This document shows positions 16,124 through 26,146 of a stretch of 64,000 nt of DNA, in pieces. Position 1 is the first letter of the stretch, and each line of letters starts with the position of its first letter. Source of the DNA: Mycobacterium bohemicum DSM 44277 (GTDB taxonomy: Bacteria; Actinomycetota; Actinomycetes; Mycobacteriales; Mycobacteriaceae); assembly GCF_001053185.1 (NCBI RefSeq), contig NZ_CSTD01000001.1, forward strand, positions 924,333 to 988,332, read 5' to 3'. The position numbers and the translations under genes were made by a program. The notes under the pieces are model-generated. The model worked only from the letters and a program-made list of their open reading frames with translations, searched no databases and was not told the origin of the DNA.

Positions 16124-18301
16124 CTACAGGATGTAGAGCATCTCCTGGTAGGTCGGCAGCGGCCAGAGGTCGTCGGCCACAACGCCTTCCAGCGCGTCGG
16201 CGGCGCTGCGCACCGCGTCCATCGCCGGCAGCAGCGCCTGCTGGGCGTGCTTGGCCTCCTCGAGCGCGGACTGCGCCGAGTGATCCGACAACGCGGACTT
16301 CAGCGTCGCCAACGCGGCGGTGAGGTCGGTCAGCGGAGCCGAAACCGCTTCCAGCGCAGCCAGGTTGGGCTCCACGCCGGCGGCCTTCAGGGTGGCCACG
16401 TTCTGGGCGAGCTCGGTCTGGTAGCGCAGGGCGGCCGGCAGCACCACCGTAGTCCCGATCTCCAGCGTGAGCTTCGCCTCGACGGCGATGGTGAGGACGT
16501 ACTGCTCCAGCCTGACCTCGTAGCGGCTGTGCAGCTCGCGTTCGGTGAAAACTCCGTATTTCTCGAAGAGTTCCACCGCTTCCGGCTTCACCAGCTCCGG
16601 GATGGCGTCCAGCGTGGTCTTGAGGTTCGGCAGGCCTCGCTCGGCGGCCTCGATCTGCCACTTCTCCGAGTACCCGTCGCCGTTGTACACCACGTCACCG
16701 TGCTCGGTGATGATATCGGTGAGCAGCTTTTGCACCGCCGTGTCGAAGTCTTCGCCGTTCTCGACGGCGCCCTCCAAGATGGTGGCCATGTGGTCGAGGG
16801 AGTCGGCCATGATCGTGTTGAGGACGATCAACGGCACGGCGACGGTCTGCCCGGATCCCGGCGCCCGGAACTCGAACCGGTTGCCGGTGAACGCGAACGG
16901 GCTGGTGCGGTTGCGATCACCCGGGTCGGTCGGCAACGGCGGCAGCGTGTCGACGCCGATGATCATGGTGCCCTTGCCCTTTGACGAGGTCGCCGCGCCC
17001 TTGGCGATCTGCTCGAAGACGTCGGCGAGCTGTTCGCCGAGGAAGATCGAGATGATCGCCGGGGGCGCCTCGTTGGCGCCCAGCCGGTGGTCGTTGGTGG
17101 CCGACGCCACCGAGACGCGCAACAGGCCGGCGAACTTGTGCACGGCACGGATCACCGCGGCGCAGAACACCAGGAACTGGGCGTTCTCGTGCGGTGTGTC
17201 CCCCGGGACCAGGAGCGAGCCCAGCTCGGAATTGCCCATCGAGAAGTTCACGTGCTTGCCCGACCCGTTGACGCCGGCGAACGGCTTCTCGTGGAACAGG
17301 CATTCCATGCCGTGCTTCTTGGCGATCGTCTTGAAGACCGTCATCAGCAACTGCTGGTGGTCGGAGGCGATGTTGGCGCGCTCGAACATCGGCGCAATCT
17401 CGAACTGACCGGGGGCCACCTCGTTGTGCCGGGTCTTGGCGGGAATGCCGAGCTTGAACAGCTCCCGCTCGGTGTCCATCATGAAGCCGAGCACGCGCTC
17501 GGGAACCGCGCCGAAGTAGTGGTCGTCGAATTCCTGACCCTTCGGCGGCTTGGCGCCGAACAACGTGCGGCCGGCATTGACCAGGTCGGGCCGCGCCAGG
17601 AAAAAGTGCCGGTCGACCAGGAAGTACTCCTGCTCGGGGCCGCAGAACGAGACGACCTTGTTGAGGTCCTGGTGACCGAAAAGCTTCAGGATGCGCTCGG
17701 CGTGCACACCCATGGCCTGCTGGCTGCGCAACAGCGGCGTCTTGTAGTCCAGCGCCTCACCCGTCATGGAGACGAAAACGGTGGGGATGCACAGGGTGTT
17801 GCCGTTCGGGTTTTCCAGGACGTAGGCCGGGCTGGTGACGTCCCAGCCGGTGTACCCGCGCGCCTCGAAGGTGCTGCGCAGGCCGCCCGACGGAAAGCTG
17901 GACGCGTCGGGCTCGCCCTGGATGAGCGTCTTGCCGGCGAACTCGGCGAGCGTCTGGCCGTCGGAGACGGGTTCGAGGAAGCTGTCGTGCTTTTCGGCGG
18001 TCAGCCCGGTCATCGGGTAGAACACGTGGGCGTAGTGGGTGGCACCCTTCTCCAGCGCCCAGTCCTTCATGGCCGCCGCGACGGAGTCCGCCACGGCGGG
18101 GTCGAGCTTGGTCCCCTTCTCGATGGTCGCCACGACCGACTTGAACACCGCCTTGGGCAGCCGCGACTGCATCTCGGCCTTCGTGAAGACGTTGGAGCCG
18201 AAGATCTCCCCCGGCTCTTCGCCGGGCACGAAGCTGATGGCCGGTGGGATGTATGCCTCGACGTTGTTGATCGCCTGGAGGCGGACAGCATTGCCGCTCA
18301 A
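16124..18301 (-). CDS. glnN: Type III glutamine synthetase (GlnN-like)
   Basis: The 725-residue protein has the length and sequence style of GSIII. It has an N-terminal block ([17 protein letters not shown]), the catalytic region [54 protein letters not shown], and [28 protein letters not shown], then a C-terminal extension rich in helices. It condenses glutamate and ammonia with ATP and forms a double-hexamer ring. The ATG is at 18301. It stands about 2 kb from the end of an operon for N-acetylglutaminylglutamine amide, a glutamine-consuming osmolyte, so supply of glutamine to that pathway is a reasonable idea. Confidence 0.92.
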   Translation of the reverse strand: MSGNAVRLQAINNVEAYIPPAISFVPGEEPGEIFGSNVFTKAEMQSRLPKAVFKSVVATIEKGTKLDPAVADSVAAAMKDWALEKGATHYAHVFYPMTGLTAEKHDSFLEPVSDGQTLAEFAGKTLIQGEPDASSFPSGGLRSTFEARGYTGWDVTSPAYVLENPNGNTLCIPTVFVSMTGEALDYKTPLLRSQQAMGVHAERILKLFGHQDLNKVVSFCGPEQEYFLVDRHFFLARPDLVNAGRTLFGAKPPKGQEFDDHYFGAVPERVLGFMMDTERELFKLGIPAKTRHNEVAPGQFEIAPMFERANIASDHQQLLMTVFKTIAKKHGMECLFHEKPFAGVNGSGKHVNFSMGNSELGSLLVPGDTPHENAQFLVFCAAVIRAVHKFAGLLRVSVASATNDHRLGANEAPPAIISIFLGEQLADVFEQIAKGAATSSKGKGTMIIGVDTLPPLPTDPGDRNRTSPFAFTGNRFEFRAPGSGQTVAVPLIVLNTIMADSLDHMATILEGAVENGEDFDTAVQKLLTDIITEHGDVVYNGDGYSEKWQIEAAERGLPNLKTTLDAIPELVKPEAVELFEKYGVFTERELHSRYEVRLEQYVLTIAVEAKLTLEIGTTVVLPAALRYQTELAQNVATLKAAGVEPNLAALEAVSAPLTDLTAALATLKSALSDHSAQSALEEAKHAQQALLPAMDAVRSAADALEGVVADDLWPLPTYQEMLYIL

Positions 18302-18399
18302 TTGAGTTCCTATCGCTGAGGGGTGCGCGAAGTCATCCCTCCGAGAGGAAGGACCGACTCACCGTAGGAAGCTTCGATGGCGAACTTGTTACGCCGGTG

Positions 18400-18954
18400 T
18401 CACGGCTGATGCCACGTTGGTTGCGAACGTGCGACGGACCGGCTGGTGTCTTCCCCGGTCGTCGATGCCAACGGTGCGGGCCGGCGCAGACGCGACCGTC
18501 GCACCCGCGAGCTGCCGCCCCGCCCCCTCGCCGGGAAGGGCCACCACGCACGGTTCGGCGCAGCGCCCTGTAGGCGGACAATGCGCAGTGCGCCCGCGAT
18601 CAGCACCGTCGCCAACGGCAGTTCCCCCAATGCGGCGGTGAGCGCCGAAATGACAAAATCGCTGCGCCTGGCGGTCAACACATCGAACCAGGCGTCGCAG
18701 ACGAGCAGAATCCCCGTGGCGAACGCGAACAGCGTCAGCAAGTGATGCTGGGTGAAGCCGAACACCGCGGTGGCGATCATGAACGCCAGCAGCAGGACGT
18801 CGAAGCCAACCCAGGTCAGCTGCCAATGCTGGGCGCTGTAGCTGTGCGGCAGGGTGAGACCCAGGTAAACGGTCCACGGGATCAACGCAAGCCCGGCGCA
18901 GAGCGCCAACCACTCGCGGATCCTGCGGATCCTGATGACCCGGCGTGAGCGCAT
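18400..18954 (-). CDS. Four-helix membrane protein of unknown function
   Basis: The 184-residue protein has four hydrophobic segments (LALCAGLALIPWTVYLGLTL, LTWVGFDVLLLAFMIATAVFG, LLTLFAFATGILLVCDAWFDVL and ALGELPLATVLIAGAL) and a basic, disordered C-terminal tail of about 45 residues. It begins with ATG at 18954 and lies 92 bp downstream of the MFS carrier, same strand, so it may end the osmolyte operon. I recall similar unannotated membrane proteins in mycobacteria but no function. Confidence 0.75.
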   Translation of the reverse strand: MRSRRVIRIRRIREWLALCAGLALIPWTVYLGLTLPHSYSAQHWQLTWVGFDVLLLAFMIATAVFGFTQHHLLTLFAFATGILLVCDAWFDVLTARRSDFVISALTAALGELPLATVLIAGALRIVRLQGAAPNRAWWPFPARGRGGSSRVRRSRLRRPAPLASTTGEDTSRSVARSQPTWHQP

Positions 18955-19046
18955 CACTGGTAGGCCTCCCGCGCACCGGCTGCCGGCAGCGGTCGCGCCA
19001 TGGCCGCAATGGTAGCCGGGCGCGAGCCGGCCGCGGGAGAATCGGA

Positions 19047-20510
19047 TCATTCTCCGTGCTGGGCGTCGGCGACCGTCAGCGGCATCGCCAGCTCCTCCAA
19101 AGGCCGGCGTTCGGCCGCCACGCCGAGCCACAGTTCCACCAGGCCGGCAACGGCCATCACCGCGGCCCCGATCAGGAATGACCAGACCACCTGGCCGCGC
19201 TCGCCCGAGCTGATCAGCTGGCCGAACAGCAGCGGACCGGTGATGCCGCCGATCGCCGTGCCGATCGCGTAGAAGAACGCGATCGCCAGGGCCCGGGTCT
19301 CCATGGGAAAGATCTCGCTGACCGTCAGGTACGCGGCGCTCGCGCCCGCCGACGCCAGGAAGAACGTCACCGCGAGCACGCCGATGAAGGCCCAGACACC
19401 GCCGGCCTGGGTCACGAACACGACCGCCAGCACGACCGCGACGGCGCCCGAGCCGATATAGGACAGCGTGATCATCGGTTTGCGCCCGACCGAGTCGAAG
19501 AAGTGTCCGAGCGCGAGCGGGCCGACGAAGTTGCTGAGCGCCCACAGGATGAAGAACAGCGGCACCTTGCCCGATGGAACGCCGTAGAAACCGCTCAGCA
19601 GCGTGCCCAGGTTGAACGTCACACCGTTGTAGAGAAACGCCTGGCCGATGAACAGTGCCAGGCCGAGCACCGCGCGCCGCGGGTACAGCGTGAACGCCAC
19701 TTTGGCGATCTCCAGGAACGAAATCGTCTGGCGCTGGCGGATCGTCAGCTTGCGCCCCTGCGGCTCGGGCAGCTTCTCGCCGGTTTGCCGCTCCACGTCC
19801 TGCTCTATCTCGCCGACGATGCGTTCGGCTTCCTCGTTGCGCCCGTGGATGAACAGCCAGCGCGGGCTTTCCGGCACGTTGCGCCGCACCAGCAGGACGA
19901 AGATGCCGAAGACGGCGCCGATGCCGAAGGCCAGCCGCCAGCCGATGTTGATCGGGAAGTGCGAGGTGTCGAGCAGCACCAGCGCACCGGCCGCGCCGGC
20001 CGCCGACCCCAGCCAGTACGTGCCGTTGATCACCAGGTCGACGCGACCGCGCACCCGTGCGGGGATCAACTCGTCGATCGCCGAATTGATCGCGGCGTAC
20101 TCACCCCCGATTCCCGAGCCGGTGAAGAATCGCGCGATGAAGAAGTACCAGGGCGCAAACGCGAACGCGGTAGCCACCGTGGCGACCAGGTACACCGCCA
20201 GGGTGAGCATGAACAGGTTGCGCCGCCCGAACCGGTCGGTCAGGTGGCCGAAGAACAACGCGCCCAGGCACGCTCCGGCGATGTAGAACGCGGCCGCGAC
20301 GCCGATCTGGGCGGGGTTGAGGTCGATGCCGCTGCCCTTTTCGGTCAGGCGCGACGACACATTGCCGACCATGGTGACCTCGAGCCCGTCCAGGATCCAG
20401 ACCCCGCCGAGCCCGATGACGACGCGCCAGTGGAACTTCGCCCACGGCAGCCGGTCCAGCCGGGCCGGCACGTGCGTGGTGATGGTTGCGGTCTGTGCTC
20501 CGGCGCTCAT
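19047..20510 (-). CDS. MFS transporter in the NAGGN operon
   Basis: The 487-residue protein is a 12-helix MFS carrier of the metabolite:proton symporter group. GHLTDRFGRRNLFML is loop 2-3, GSGIGGEYAAINSAIDELIPARVRGR is helix 4-5, PESPRWLFIHGRNEEAERIVGEIE is the sugar-porter-like loop, and DSVGRKPMITLSYIG is the second-half repeat. The ATG at 20510 overlaps the stop of the N-acetylglutaminylglutamine synthetase gene by 4 nt, so translation is coupled. Its cargo could be the osmolyte itself or a precursor; this is inference from position. Confidence 0.88.
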   Translation of the reverse strand: MSAGAQTATITTHVPARLDRLPWAKFHWRVVIGLGGVWILDGLEVTMVGNVSSRLTEKGSGIDLNPAQIGVAAAFYIAGACLGALFFGHLTDRFGRRNLFMLTLAVYLVATVATAFAFAPWYFFIARFFTGSGIGGEYAAINSAIDELIPARVRGRVDLVINGTYWLGSAAGAAGALVLLDTSHFPINIGWRLAFGIGAVFGIFVLLVRRNVPESPRWLFIHGRNEEAERIVGEIEQDVERQTGEKLPEPQGRKLTIRQRQTISFLEIAKVAFTLYPRRAVLGLALFIGQAFLYNGVTFNLGTLLSGFYGVPSGKVPLFFILWALSNFVGPLALGHFFDSVGRKPMITLSYIGSGAVAVVLAVVFVTQAGGVWAFIGVLAVTFFLASAGASAAYLTVSEIFPMETRALAIAFFYAIGTAIGGITGPLLFGQLISSGERGQVVWSFLIGAAVMAVAGLVELWLGVAAERRPLEELAMPLTVADAQHGE

Positions 20511-22327
20511 GCGCCGCCGTCGCCGCGCGCGTCGGGCCGTGACTCCTCGGGAGTCCAGGCCGGCGGGTGGCCGGGCTGGCCGGGGAACAGGAAGTCGATG
20601 AAGGCCGCCGCGGTCGGCTGCGGCTCGTGGTTGGCCAACCCCGGTCGCTCGTTGGCTTCGATGAAGGCGTATTCGGTGCCGGTGACGTCGGGCACCAGCA
20701 GGTCGATGCCCGTCACCGGGATGCCGATGGCCTCGGCCGCCGCGACCGCGACCCGGCACAATTCGGCGTTCACCTGGGCGGTGACGTCGTGGATGGTGCC
20801 GCCCTGGTGCAGGTTCGCGGTCCGCCGGACGCACAGCCGCGTGCCCTGCGGCAGGACGTCGTCGAGCTGCCAGCCCGCCTCGGCGACCGTCGCCTCGGTG
20901 ACGGCGTCGAGCGGGATGCGCGATTCGCCGCCGGTGGCCGCGGAACGCCGCCGGCTCTCGGAGGTGATCAGCTCCCGCACGGTGTGGTCTCCGGTGCCGA
21001 TGATCTCGGGGGGCAGGCGCAGGGCGGCGGCCACGACCCGGCCGTCGATCACGACCAGGCGCAGATCGCTGCCGGTCACGCGCTGCTCGATCAGCACCTC
21101 TGGGAACTGCTCGCGGGCCCGTGCCAGGGCGGCGGCGAGGGCGTCGGGGCCGTGGTCGGCGGTGACCCCGACGGTGATGCCCTTGCCCTGCTCGCCGCGG
21201 GTGGGCTTGACGACCACCTCGCCGACCTCCTGCAGGAAGGCGTAGTCCTCGTCGTCGAAGGTGGCCAGTCGCGCGCGTGGCACGGTGATGCCGGCGTCGG
21301 CGACCAGGCGCCGGGTCAGTCTCTTGTCGTCGCAACGGCACATCGCGACCGCCGAGGTGAACTCCGAAAGCGACTCGCGGGTGACGACGCTGCGGCCCCC
21401 ATGGGTGAGCCGTATCTCGCCGGTCTCGGCGTCCAGCACCTCCACCCAGATGCCGCGGCGAAGCGCCTCGTCGGCGATGATCCGCGCGTAGGGGTTGAGG
21501 TCGTCGACCGTCTCGGGCGTCGGGCTGAACAGCGGCTCGTTGATCGCGTTCTTGCGCTTGATGGCGAGCACGGGGACCCGCCGGAAGCCCAGCTTTTCGT
21601 ACAGGCGGATGGCGGCGGCGTTGTCGTGGCCGACGGACAGGTCCAGGTAGGCGCGGCCCGCGTTGCGGAAGTGCTGGGCCGTGGCCCGGGTCAGCGTCTC
21701 GCCGATGCCGGGGACGCCGGCCGCCGGGTCGACGGCCAGGGTCCACAGGCTCGAACCGCATTCCGGGTCGGAGAACAGCACCTCGTGGTCGACGCCGGTC
21801 ACGGTGCCCACCAGGGCGCCGTCGTCGTCGCGGACCGCGAGCAGGTAGGTGACGGCCGGCTCGTTCTGGTGGTTGTTCCAGATGGTGTCGACTGGCGCGG
21901 GGACCATGCCGCACCGCACGAAGACCCGGTTCATGGCGTCGGCATCGGCCGGGCCGTTGAGGGTGCGGACCGTGATGCCCGGCGGCGGTGGCGGGTCTGG
22001 CTCGTCATCGCCGGTGAAGCGCAGCCGATAGGTGTGGCTGGGGTCGATGAAGAGTTCGCTGGGTGACCCGGCGACCACCACGTGGGATTCCCGCGCGTAG
22101 ATGCAGATGTCGCGCCGGCCGGGAGCCTCGCGGCGCAGCGTCTCGGCCAGCTTGTCGGCGTCGGCAAAGGTCTGCCCGAAAATGAGCCGACCCCAACCCA
22201 TTTCAAGTTCGACATCCTTGGCCATCGCCTCGACCAGGTCCGGCGGCGAGGCGTCGTGCAGGCCGAGTGTGATCGCCTCGGTGTGATCCTCGGCGTGGGT
22301 CTCCTCGCCGGGATCCACGGTGGTCAT
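20507..22327 (-). CDS. N-acetylglutaminylglutamine synthetase (GNAT + ATP-grasp)
   Basis: The 606-residue protein has a GNAT acetyltransferase domain at about 110-270 (ECGSSLWTLAVDPAAGVPGIGETL, RAYLDLSVGHDNAAAIRLYEKLGFRRVPVL) and an ATP-grasp ligase domain at about 320-590 (DKRLTRRLVADAGITVPRA, EVVVKPTRGEQGKGITVGV, GIDLLVPDVTGTEYAFIEANERPGLANHEPQP). This pairing is specific for the enzyme that joins and acetylates two glutamines on the way to the osmoprotectant N-acetylglutaminylglutamine amide. ATG 22327 overlaps the stop of the upstream amidotransferase by 4 nt, and the MFS carrier overlaps its end by 4 nt. Confidence 0.92.
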   Translation of the reverse strand: MTTVDPGEETHAEDHTEAITLGLHDASPPDLVEAMAKDVELEMGWGRLIFGQTFADADKLAETLRREAPGRRDICIYARESHVVVAGSPSELFIDPSHTYRLRFTGDDEPDPPPPPGITVRTLNGPADADAMNRVFVRCGMVPAPVDTIWNNHQNEPAVTYLLAVRDDDGALVGTVTGVDHEVLFSDPECGSSLWTLAVDPAAGVPGIGETLTRATAQHFRNAGRAYLDLSVGHDNAAAIRLYEKLGFRRVPVLAIKRKNAINEPLFSPTPETVDDLNPYARIIADEALRRGIWVEVLDAETGEIRLTHGGRSVVTRESLSEFTSAVAMCRCDDKRLTRRLVADAGITVPRARLATFDDEDYAFLQEVGEVVVKPTRGEQGKGITVGVTADHGPDALAAALARAREQFPEVLIEQRVTGSDLRLVVIDGRVVAAALRLPPEIIGTGDHTVRELITSESRRRSAATGGESRIPLDAVTEATVAEAGWQLDDVLPQGTRLCVRRTANLHQGGTIHDVTAQVNAELCRVAVAAAEAIGIPVTGIDLLVPDVTGTEYAFIEANERPGLANHEPQPTAAAFIDFLFPGQPGHPPAWTPEESRPDARGDGGA

Positions 22328-24129
22328 GCCGCCGGCCCCGTGACGCCGTGCCGCTGCAACCAGAGCTCGAGCAGCGCGATCTGCCAGAGTTCGTTGCCGC
22401 GAAGGGGAGTCAGCCGGCCGTTGGGATTGGCCAGCAGGTCGTCGACGGCCTCGTTGCGAAAGAGCCCCCGCTCCTTGGCAACCGGCGCGTAGAGGGCGTC
22501 GCGGACGAGGTCGAGGTAGGGGCCCTCGAGGTGGGTCAGCGCCGGGACGGGGAAGTAGCCCTTGGGCCGGTCGATGACCTCCGACGGAATCACCTGGCGC
22601 GCCGCCTGTTTGAGCACGCCCTTGCCGTCGTGCGCGATCTTGAGCTCCGGCGGGCAGGTTGCGGCCAGCTCGACCAGCTCGTGATCGAGGAACGGCACCC
22701 TGCCCTCCAGTCCCCATGCCATGGTCATGTTGTCTACCCGCTTTACCGGGTCGTCTACCAACATCACCGTGGTGTCCAGGCGCAGCGCGCGGTCGATGCC
22801 GGTCTCGGCGCCGGCGCGGGCGAAGTGCTCGGCCACGAAGCGCTCGCTGGGGTCGTCGGGCGCGATGGCGCCGGCGGCCACCAGGGCATGCACGCCCGCC
22901 GCGTCCCGGTCGAAGAAGGCGCCCCGGTACTGGGCGACCGCGCCGTCGAGCGTGGCGGCGGAGGGCAGTCCCATCGGCGGGTACCAGTGGTAGCCGGCGA
23001 ACACCTCGTCGGCGCCCTGTCCAGATTGCACGACCTTGACGTGGCGCGAGACCTCCTGGCTGAGCAGGTAGAAGGCGACGCAGTCATGGCTGACCATCGG
23101 CTCGCTCATCGCGCCGATCGCACCGTCGAGGGCGGGCAGCATGCGGTCGGTTCCGATGCGGATCTGATGGTGGTCGGTGCCGAAGCGTTCGGCGATGATG
23201 TCCGACCACCGGAACTCGTCGCCCGCGACGCCGCCCGCCGACTCGAAGCCGATGGAGAACGTCGACAGGCCCGTCTGGCCGGCCTCGGCGAGCAGCCCGA
23301 CGATCAGGCTGGAGTCGACGCCGCCGGACAGCAGGCAGCCCACCGGCACGTCGGCGACCAGCCGACGCTTGACCGCGAGGCGCAGCGCGTCGAGCACCGC
23401 GTCTTCCCAGTCGGTTTCCGACCAGCCGGCGCGGTCGTCGTGCCGGGTGAAGTCGGGCGTCCAGTAGGTCGTCGTGGTGCGCCGGCCGTCGGGCTCGATG
23501 GCGACCAGCGAGGCCGGCGGCACCTTGCGGACGCCCCGCAGGATGGTCAGCGGCGGCGGAACCACGGAGTGAAACGTCATGTAGTGGTGCAGGGCGACCG
23601 GGTCGATGCGGGTGTCGACGCCGCCGCCGGCCAGCAACGCGGGCAGCGCCGACGCGAACCGGATCCGGTGGCCGTCCTCGGTCAGGTACAGCGGCTTGAT
23701 GCCGAGCCTGTCGCGGCCCAGCAGCACCCGGCCGCTGTCGCGTTCGACGATCGCGAAGGCGAACATGCCGTGCAGGTGGGTGACGAAGTCGTCGCCCCAG
23801 TGGTGGTAGGCCTTGAGCAACACCTCGGTGTCGCTGTGCGAGAAGAAGCGGTAGCCGTGCCCGGCCAGTTCCCGCATGAGTTCCTGGTAGTTGTAGATGC
23901 AGCCGTTCCAGGCGATCGTCAGGCCCAGTTCGGGGTCGACCATCGGCTGGGCGCCGGCTTCGGACAGATCGATGATCCTGAGGCGGCGATGACCGAGGGC
24001 AACCCGGCCCTGTGACCACACCCCCGCTGCGTCCGGACCCCGCCGCGCCATGACGTCAGCCATCGCTGACACCGCCGCTACATCGGGGACCCGGCCGTCG
24101 AGTCGCACCTCACCGGTGGCTCCACACAC
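22324..24129 (-). CDS. N-acetylglutaminylglutamine amidotransferase (asparagine synthetase-like)
   Basis: I place the start at GTG 24129 because the next codon gives Cys2 (VCGATGEV), the obligatory N-terminal nucleophile of class II glutaminases. The 601-residue protein then has GHRRLRIIDLSEAGAQPM, IAWNGCIYNYQELM and SDTEVLLKAYHHWG of the glutaminase domain, and LLSGGVDSSLIVGLLAEAG, the ATP pyrophosphatase loop of the synthetase domain. It amidates the C-terminus of N-acetylglutaminylglutamine with glutamine nitrogen. It heads the operon amidotransferase, ligase, MFS carrier, each joined by a 4-nt overlap. Confidence 0.92.
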   Translation of the reverse strand: MCGATGEVRLDGRVPDVAAVSAMADVMARRGPDAAGVWSQGRVALGHRRLRIIDLSEAGAQPMVDPELGLTIAWNGCIYNYQELMRELAGHGYRFFSHSDTEVLLKAYHHWGDDFVTHLHGMFAFAIVERDSGRVLLGRDRLGIKPLYLTEDGHRIRFASALPALLAGGGVDTRIDPVALHHYMTFHSVVPPPLTILRGVRKVPPASLVAIEPDGRRTTTTYWTPDFTRHDDRAGWSETDWEDAVLDALRLAVKRRLVADVPVGCLLSGGVDSSLIVGLLAEAGQTGLSTFSIGFESAGGVAGDEFRWSDIIAERFGTDHHQIRIGTDRMLPALDGAIGAMSEPMVSHDCVAFYLLSQEVSRHVKVVQSGQGADEVFAGYHWYPPMGLPSAATLDGAVAQYRGAFFDRDAAGVHALVAAGAIAPDDPSERFVAEHFARAGAETGIDRALRLDTTVMLVDDPVKRVDNMTMAWGLEGRVPFLDHELVELAATCPPELKIAHDGKGVLKQAARQVIPSEVIDRPKGYFPVPALTHLEGPYLDLVRDALYAPVAKERGLFRNEAVDDLLANPNGRLTPLRGNELWQIALLELWLQRHGVTGPAA

Positions 24130-24910
24130 CTTTTTGACCCTACCCCGCGGCCGGTGTGGCGCATCTCGCCGCCGCCAATCGGGGTCGGGCCACCCCGGGG
24201 CGGCGGCGCCGCGTCCCATCCGGATTGCGTTGCGGTGGAGTCCTTTTGGGTGTTGCGGATCAGGCGACCGGTGTTTTTCGCCACATCTCGGTCCCGGGCG
24301 CCTGATGGCCGTCCCCGCCGTACACGGCCCAGTCGGCGGGTGGATTTCACCAGCTCGGTGGGCGCGTCGGCCGGCGCCGCCAGCAGCCGGCCGGAGAGCA
24401 TGCGAAAGGCTTGGCGCCCATCTGCAAGCCCTTCCGGCGCCCGAAGTTCCATGCCAGGGCGTCGCCCGCGAGCGGCGATGTGAGACCGGCCACAGCACCG
24501 CGGCCGTCGTGCTGGTGCGTGCCGGTCGCGGCGGTGACGGTCGCCGCCCGGCGACGTTTGCTGGACTCCGCCTTGGCGAGGCCTCGCCAGAACGGCTATG
24601 TTTCCCTTGGGGTAGCTGTGCGCGGACACCGCGCCGGTTATAAGATTGCGATAGTCCTGATCCTTGGGTTAGTGGGCCCCTCGGGCCGTCGGGCTGCGAC
24701 TCAGTGCGGTCCTTCGCCGACGCATCGGCCACCCCGCGGCGGACGCACGTTCCGTTTGCTGTTGGCCGGGGCGCGCGTTGCTGGTGGGTCCGGGGCGGGA
24801 CGCGCGAACATCGTTGCGGACGCTCGGCCGATCCGGGTCGGTGACCATTGACCATTGGGCGACCCGCTGATGAGTGGGTAAATGGAAGGACGCAGAGGTA
24901 GAGGAAAGCA
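24130..24910. other. Long non-coding gap between the NAGGN operon and the DUF5313 gene
   Basis: This 781-bp divergent intergenic region holds no reading frame with a recognisable protein. It must contain the NAGGN operon promoter. A tandem 7-mer GACCATT GACCATT lies at 24843-24856, and GTGGGTAAATGG near 24875 is a possible -10 region for the DUF5313 gene. I could not make out a riboswitch by eye. Confidence 0.5.
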
Positions 24911-25333
24911 ATGGCATCCACACGACCCAACTTGGTGCAGTACATCCCCTACGTGTACGGCTGGCGGCGCCTGCCCGACTCGATGCGCGACTGGGTGGCC
25001 CGTGACCTGGCCGGGAAGGGGGCAGTCCGGCGCTTCATGTTGGCGGCCGCGATACCACCCATCGTTGTGCTCGCGCCGTTCTGGCTGCTGCCGGCGTCGT
25101 TGTATGTCCACACCGAGATGACCGTGCCGATCTACGTCTGGGCGCTACTGATCTCACTGGCCATGAACAAGGTCTGGCGGCGCCACCGGCTCGCGCAGCA
25201 TGGGTTGGACCCCAACCTCGTCGACGAGGTCAGGAAAAAGAAGGACGCCCGGATGCACGAGGACTACGCCCGGCGCTACGGGGAGCGCCCGCAGTCGGCC
25301 GAGTGGCAGGCGAACAGCAACCCGTTCTTCTGA
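24911..25333 (+). CDS. DUF5313 family membrane protein
   Basis: The 140-residue protein starts with MASTRPNLVQYIPYVYGWRRLPDSMRDWV, the characteristic opening of DUF5313 proteins of mycobacteria. Two membrane helices follow (RFMLAAAIPPIVVLAPFWLLPASLYV and VPIYVWALLISLAMNKVW) and a charged C-terminal tail (DEVRKKKDARMHEDYARRYGERP). The ATG is preceded by AGAGGAAAG. No function is known. It is divergent from the NAGGN operon across a long gap, and convergent with the VOC gene. Confidence 0.85.
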   Translation: MASTRPNLVQYIPYVYGWRRLPDSMRDWVARDLAGKGAVRRFMLAAAIPPIVVLAPFWLLPASLYVHTEMTVPIYVWALLISLAMNKVWRRHRLAQHGLDPNLVDEVRKKKDARMHEDYARRYGERPQSAEWQANSNPFF

Positions 25334-25366
25334 CGGTTGCCGGCCCGCTGTGAAGGCTGGGCTCAA

Positions 25367-25840
25367 TCAGCCTGAGTACTGCCACATTTCGGCCGAGGTT
25401 CGCTCGCCGCTCGGATAGCACACGAATTCGACCGGTGTGCCGTCCGGGTCTCGGACGAAGAACATCCGCACTCCCCCGATGTCGACCGGCTGCTGCTCGG
25501 GTTCGAGGCCGGCGGCCGTGACGGCGGCCAGCGCGGCGTCGAGGTCGCGGACGCTCAACGAGATATTGGTGTAGCCGAGCGCGGTTTCCTTGCGACGCGC
25601 CAGCGGACGGTGCGCGAACTGCAGCAGTTCCACGACGGTGCCGCCGAGCATCCCGCCGATCATGCGCCCGCTCGCTCCCGCCTCACCGGTCACCACTTCC
25701 ATAGGCGGACCGTCCAGTTCGACGTCGAAGAAGACGTCGAGTCCGAGCAGATCGCGGTAGAACCGCAGCGACGCCTCCGCGTCCGATACCGCGATGCAGA
25801 CGTGCGAGAAGCCGATGATGCCGATCGGATGTTGGGTCAT
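25367..25840 (-). CDS. VOC family (glyoxalase/dioxygenase-fold) protein
   Basis: The 157-residue protein has one pair of VOC beta-alpha-beta-beta-beta modules: GFSHVCIAVSDAEASLRFYRDLLGLDVFFDVELDG, then YTNISLSVRDLDAALAAVTAAGLEPEQQPV and VRMFFVRDPDGTPVEFVCYP. His13, the Glu in VELLQF and the Glu in PVEF fit a metal site. Function could be a lyase, isomerase or resistance protein. Start ATG 25840 gives the canonical fold start. The neighbours are unrelated. Confidence 0.85.
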   Translation of the reverse strand: MTQHPIGIIGFSHVCIAVSDAEASLRFYRDLLGLDVFFDVELDGPPMEVVTGEAGASGRMIGGMLGGTVVELLQFAHRPLARRKETALGYTNISLSVRDLDAALAAVTAAGLEPEQQPVDIGGVRMFFVRDPDGTPVEFVCYPSGERTSAEMWQYSG

Positions 25841-26146
25841 TGCGGGAATCCTCGTGGGAGACGGAACGCTGGGAACGGTCAGGCCACAGTATGCGATTTC
25901 TGGTGATCGCAAAGGATCCTCCGCCCCTGCGAAGGCCCGGGGCGAGCGGCGTGGAGGCGCGCTCCTGCCGAAACATGCTGTGCGCTAGTCCCTTTCGATG
26001 ACCGCGGGGATCGCCCGTTGCTATCGGCAGCCGCCAGGGCCATGGCGTCGGGCCGGCGCGTCCGGTGGCCACCCGCCGGAGATCGCACCAAATCGAGATG
26101 TCAGAACATTGCCACACGGGGGGCACAGGCCGTTAAACTGCTGGTC
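25841..26146. other. Intergenic region without a recognised gene
   Basis: This 306-bp divergent gap has no frame with family-like sequence. A small inverted repeat TGCGAT (25892-25897) / ATCGCA (25906-25911) lies upstream of the VOC gene, and GCCGTTAAACTG near 26131 could be a -10 region close to the secreted protein start. I see nothing else. Confidence 0.4.

Noticed and set aside
24838..24890. Possible SigF promoter before the DUF5313 gene (GGGTA box)
   Set aside because: No GGTTT-like -35 box at the right spacing; only the -10-like part is present.
22324..24945. A longer form of the amidotransferase starting upstream of 24129
   Set aside because: The enzyme class needs Cys as the second residue, which only the GTG at 24129 gives; the extension is low-complexity.
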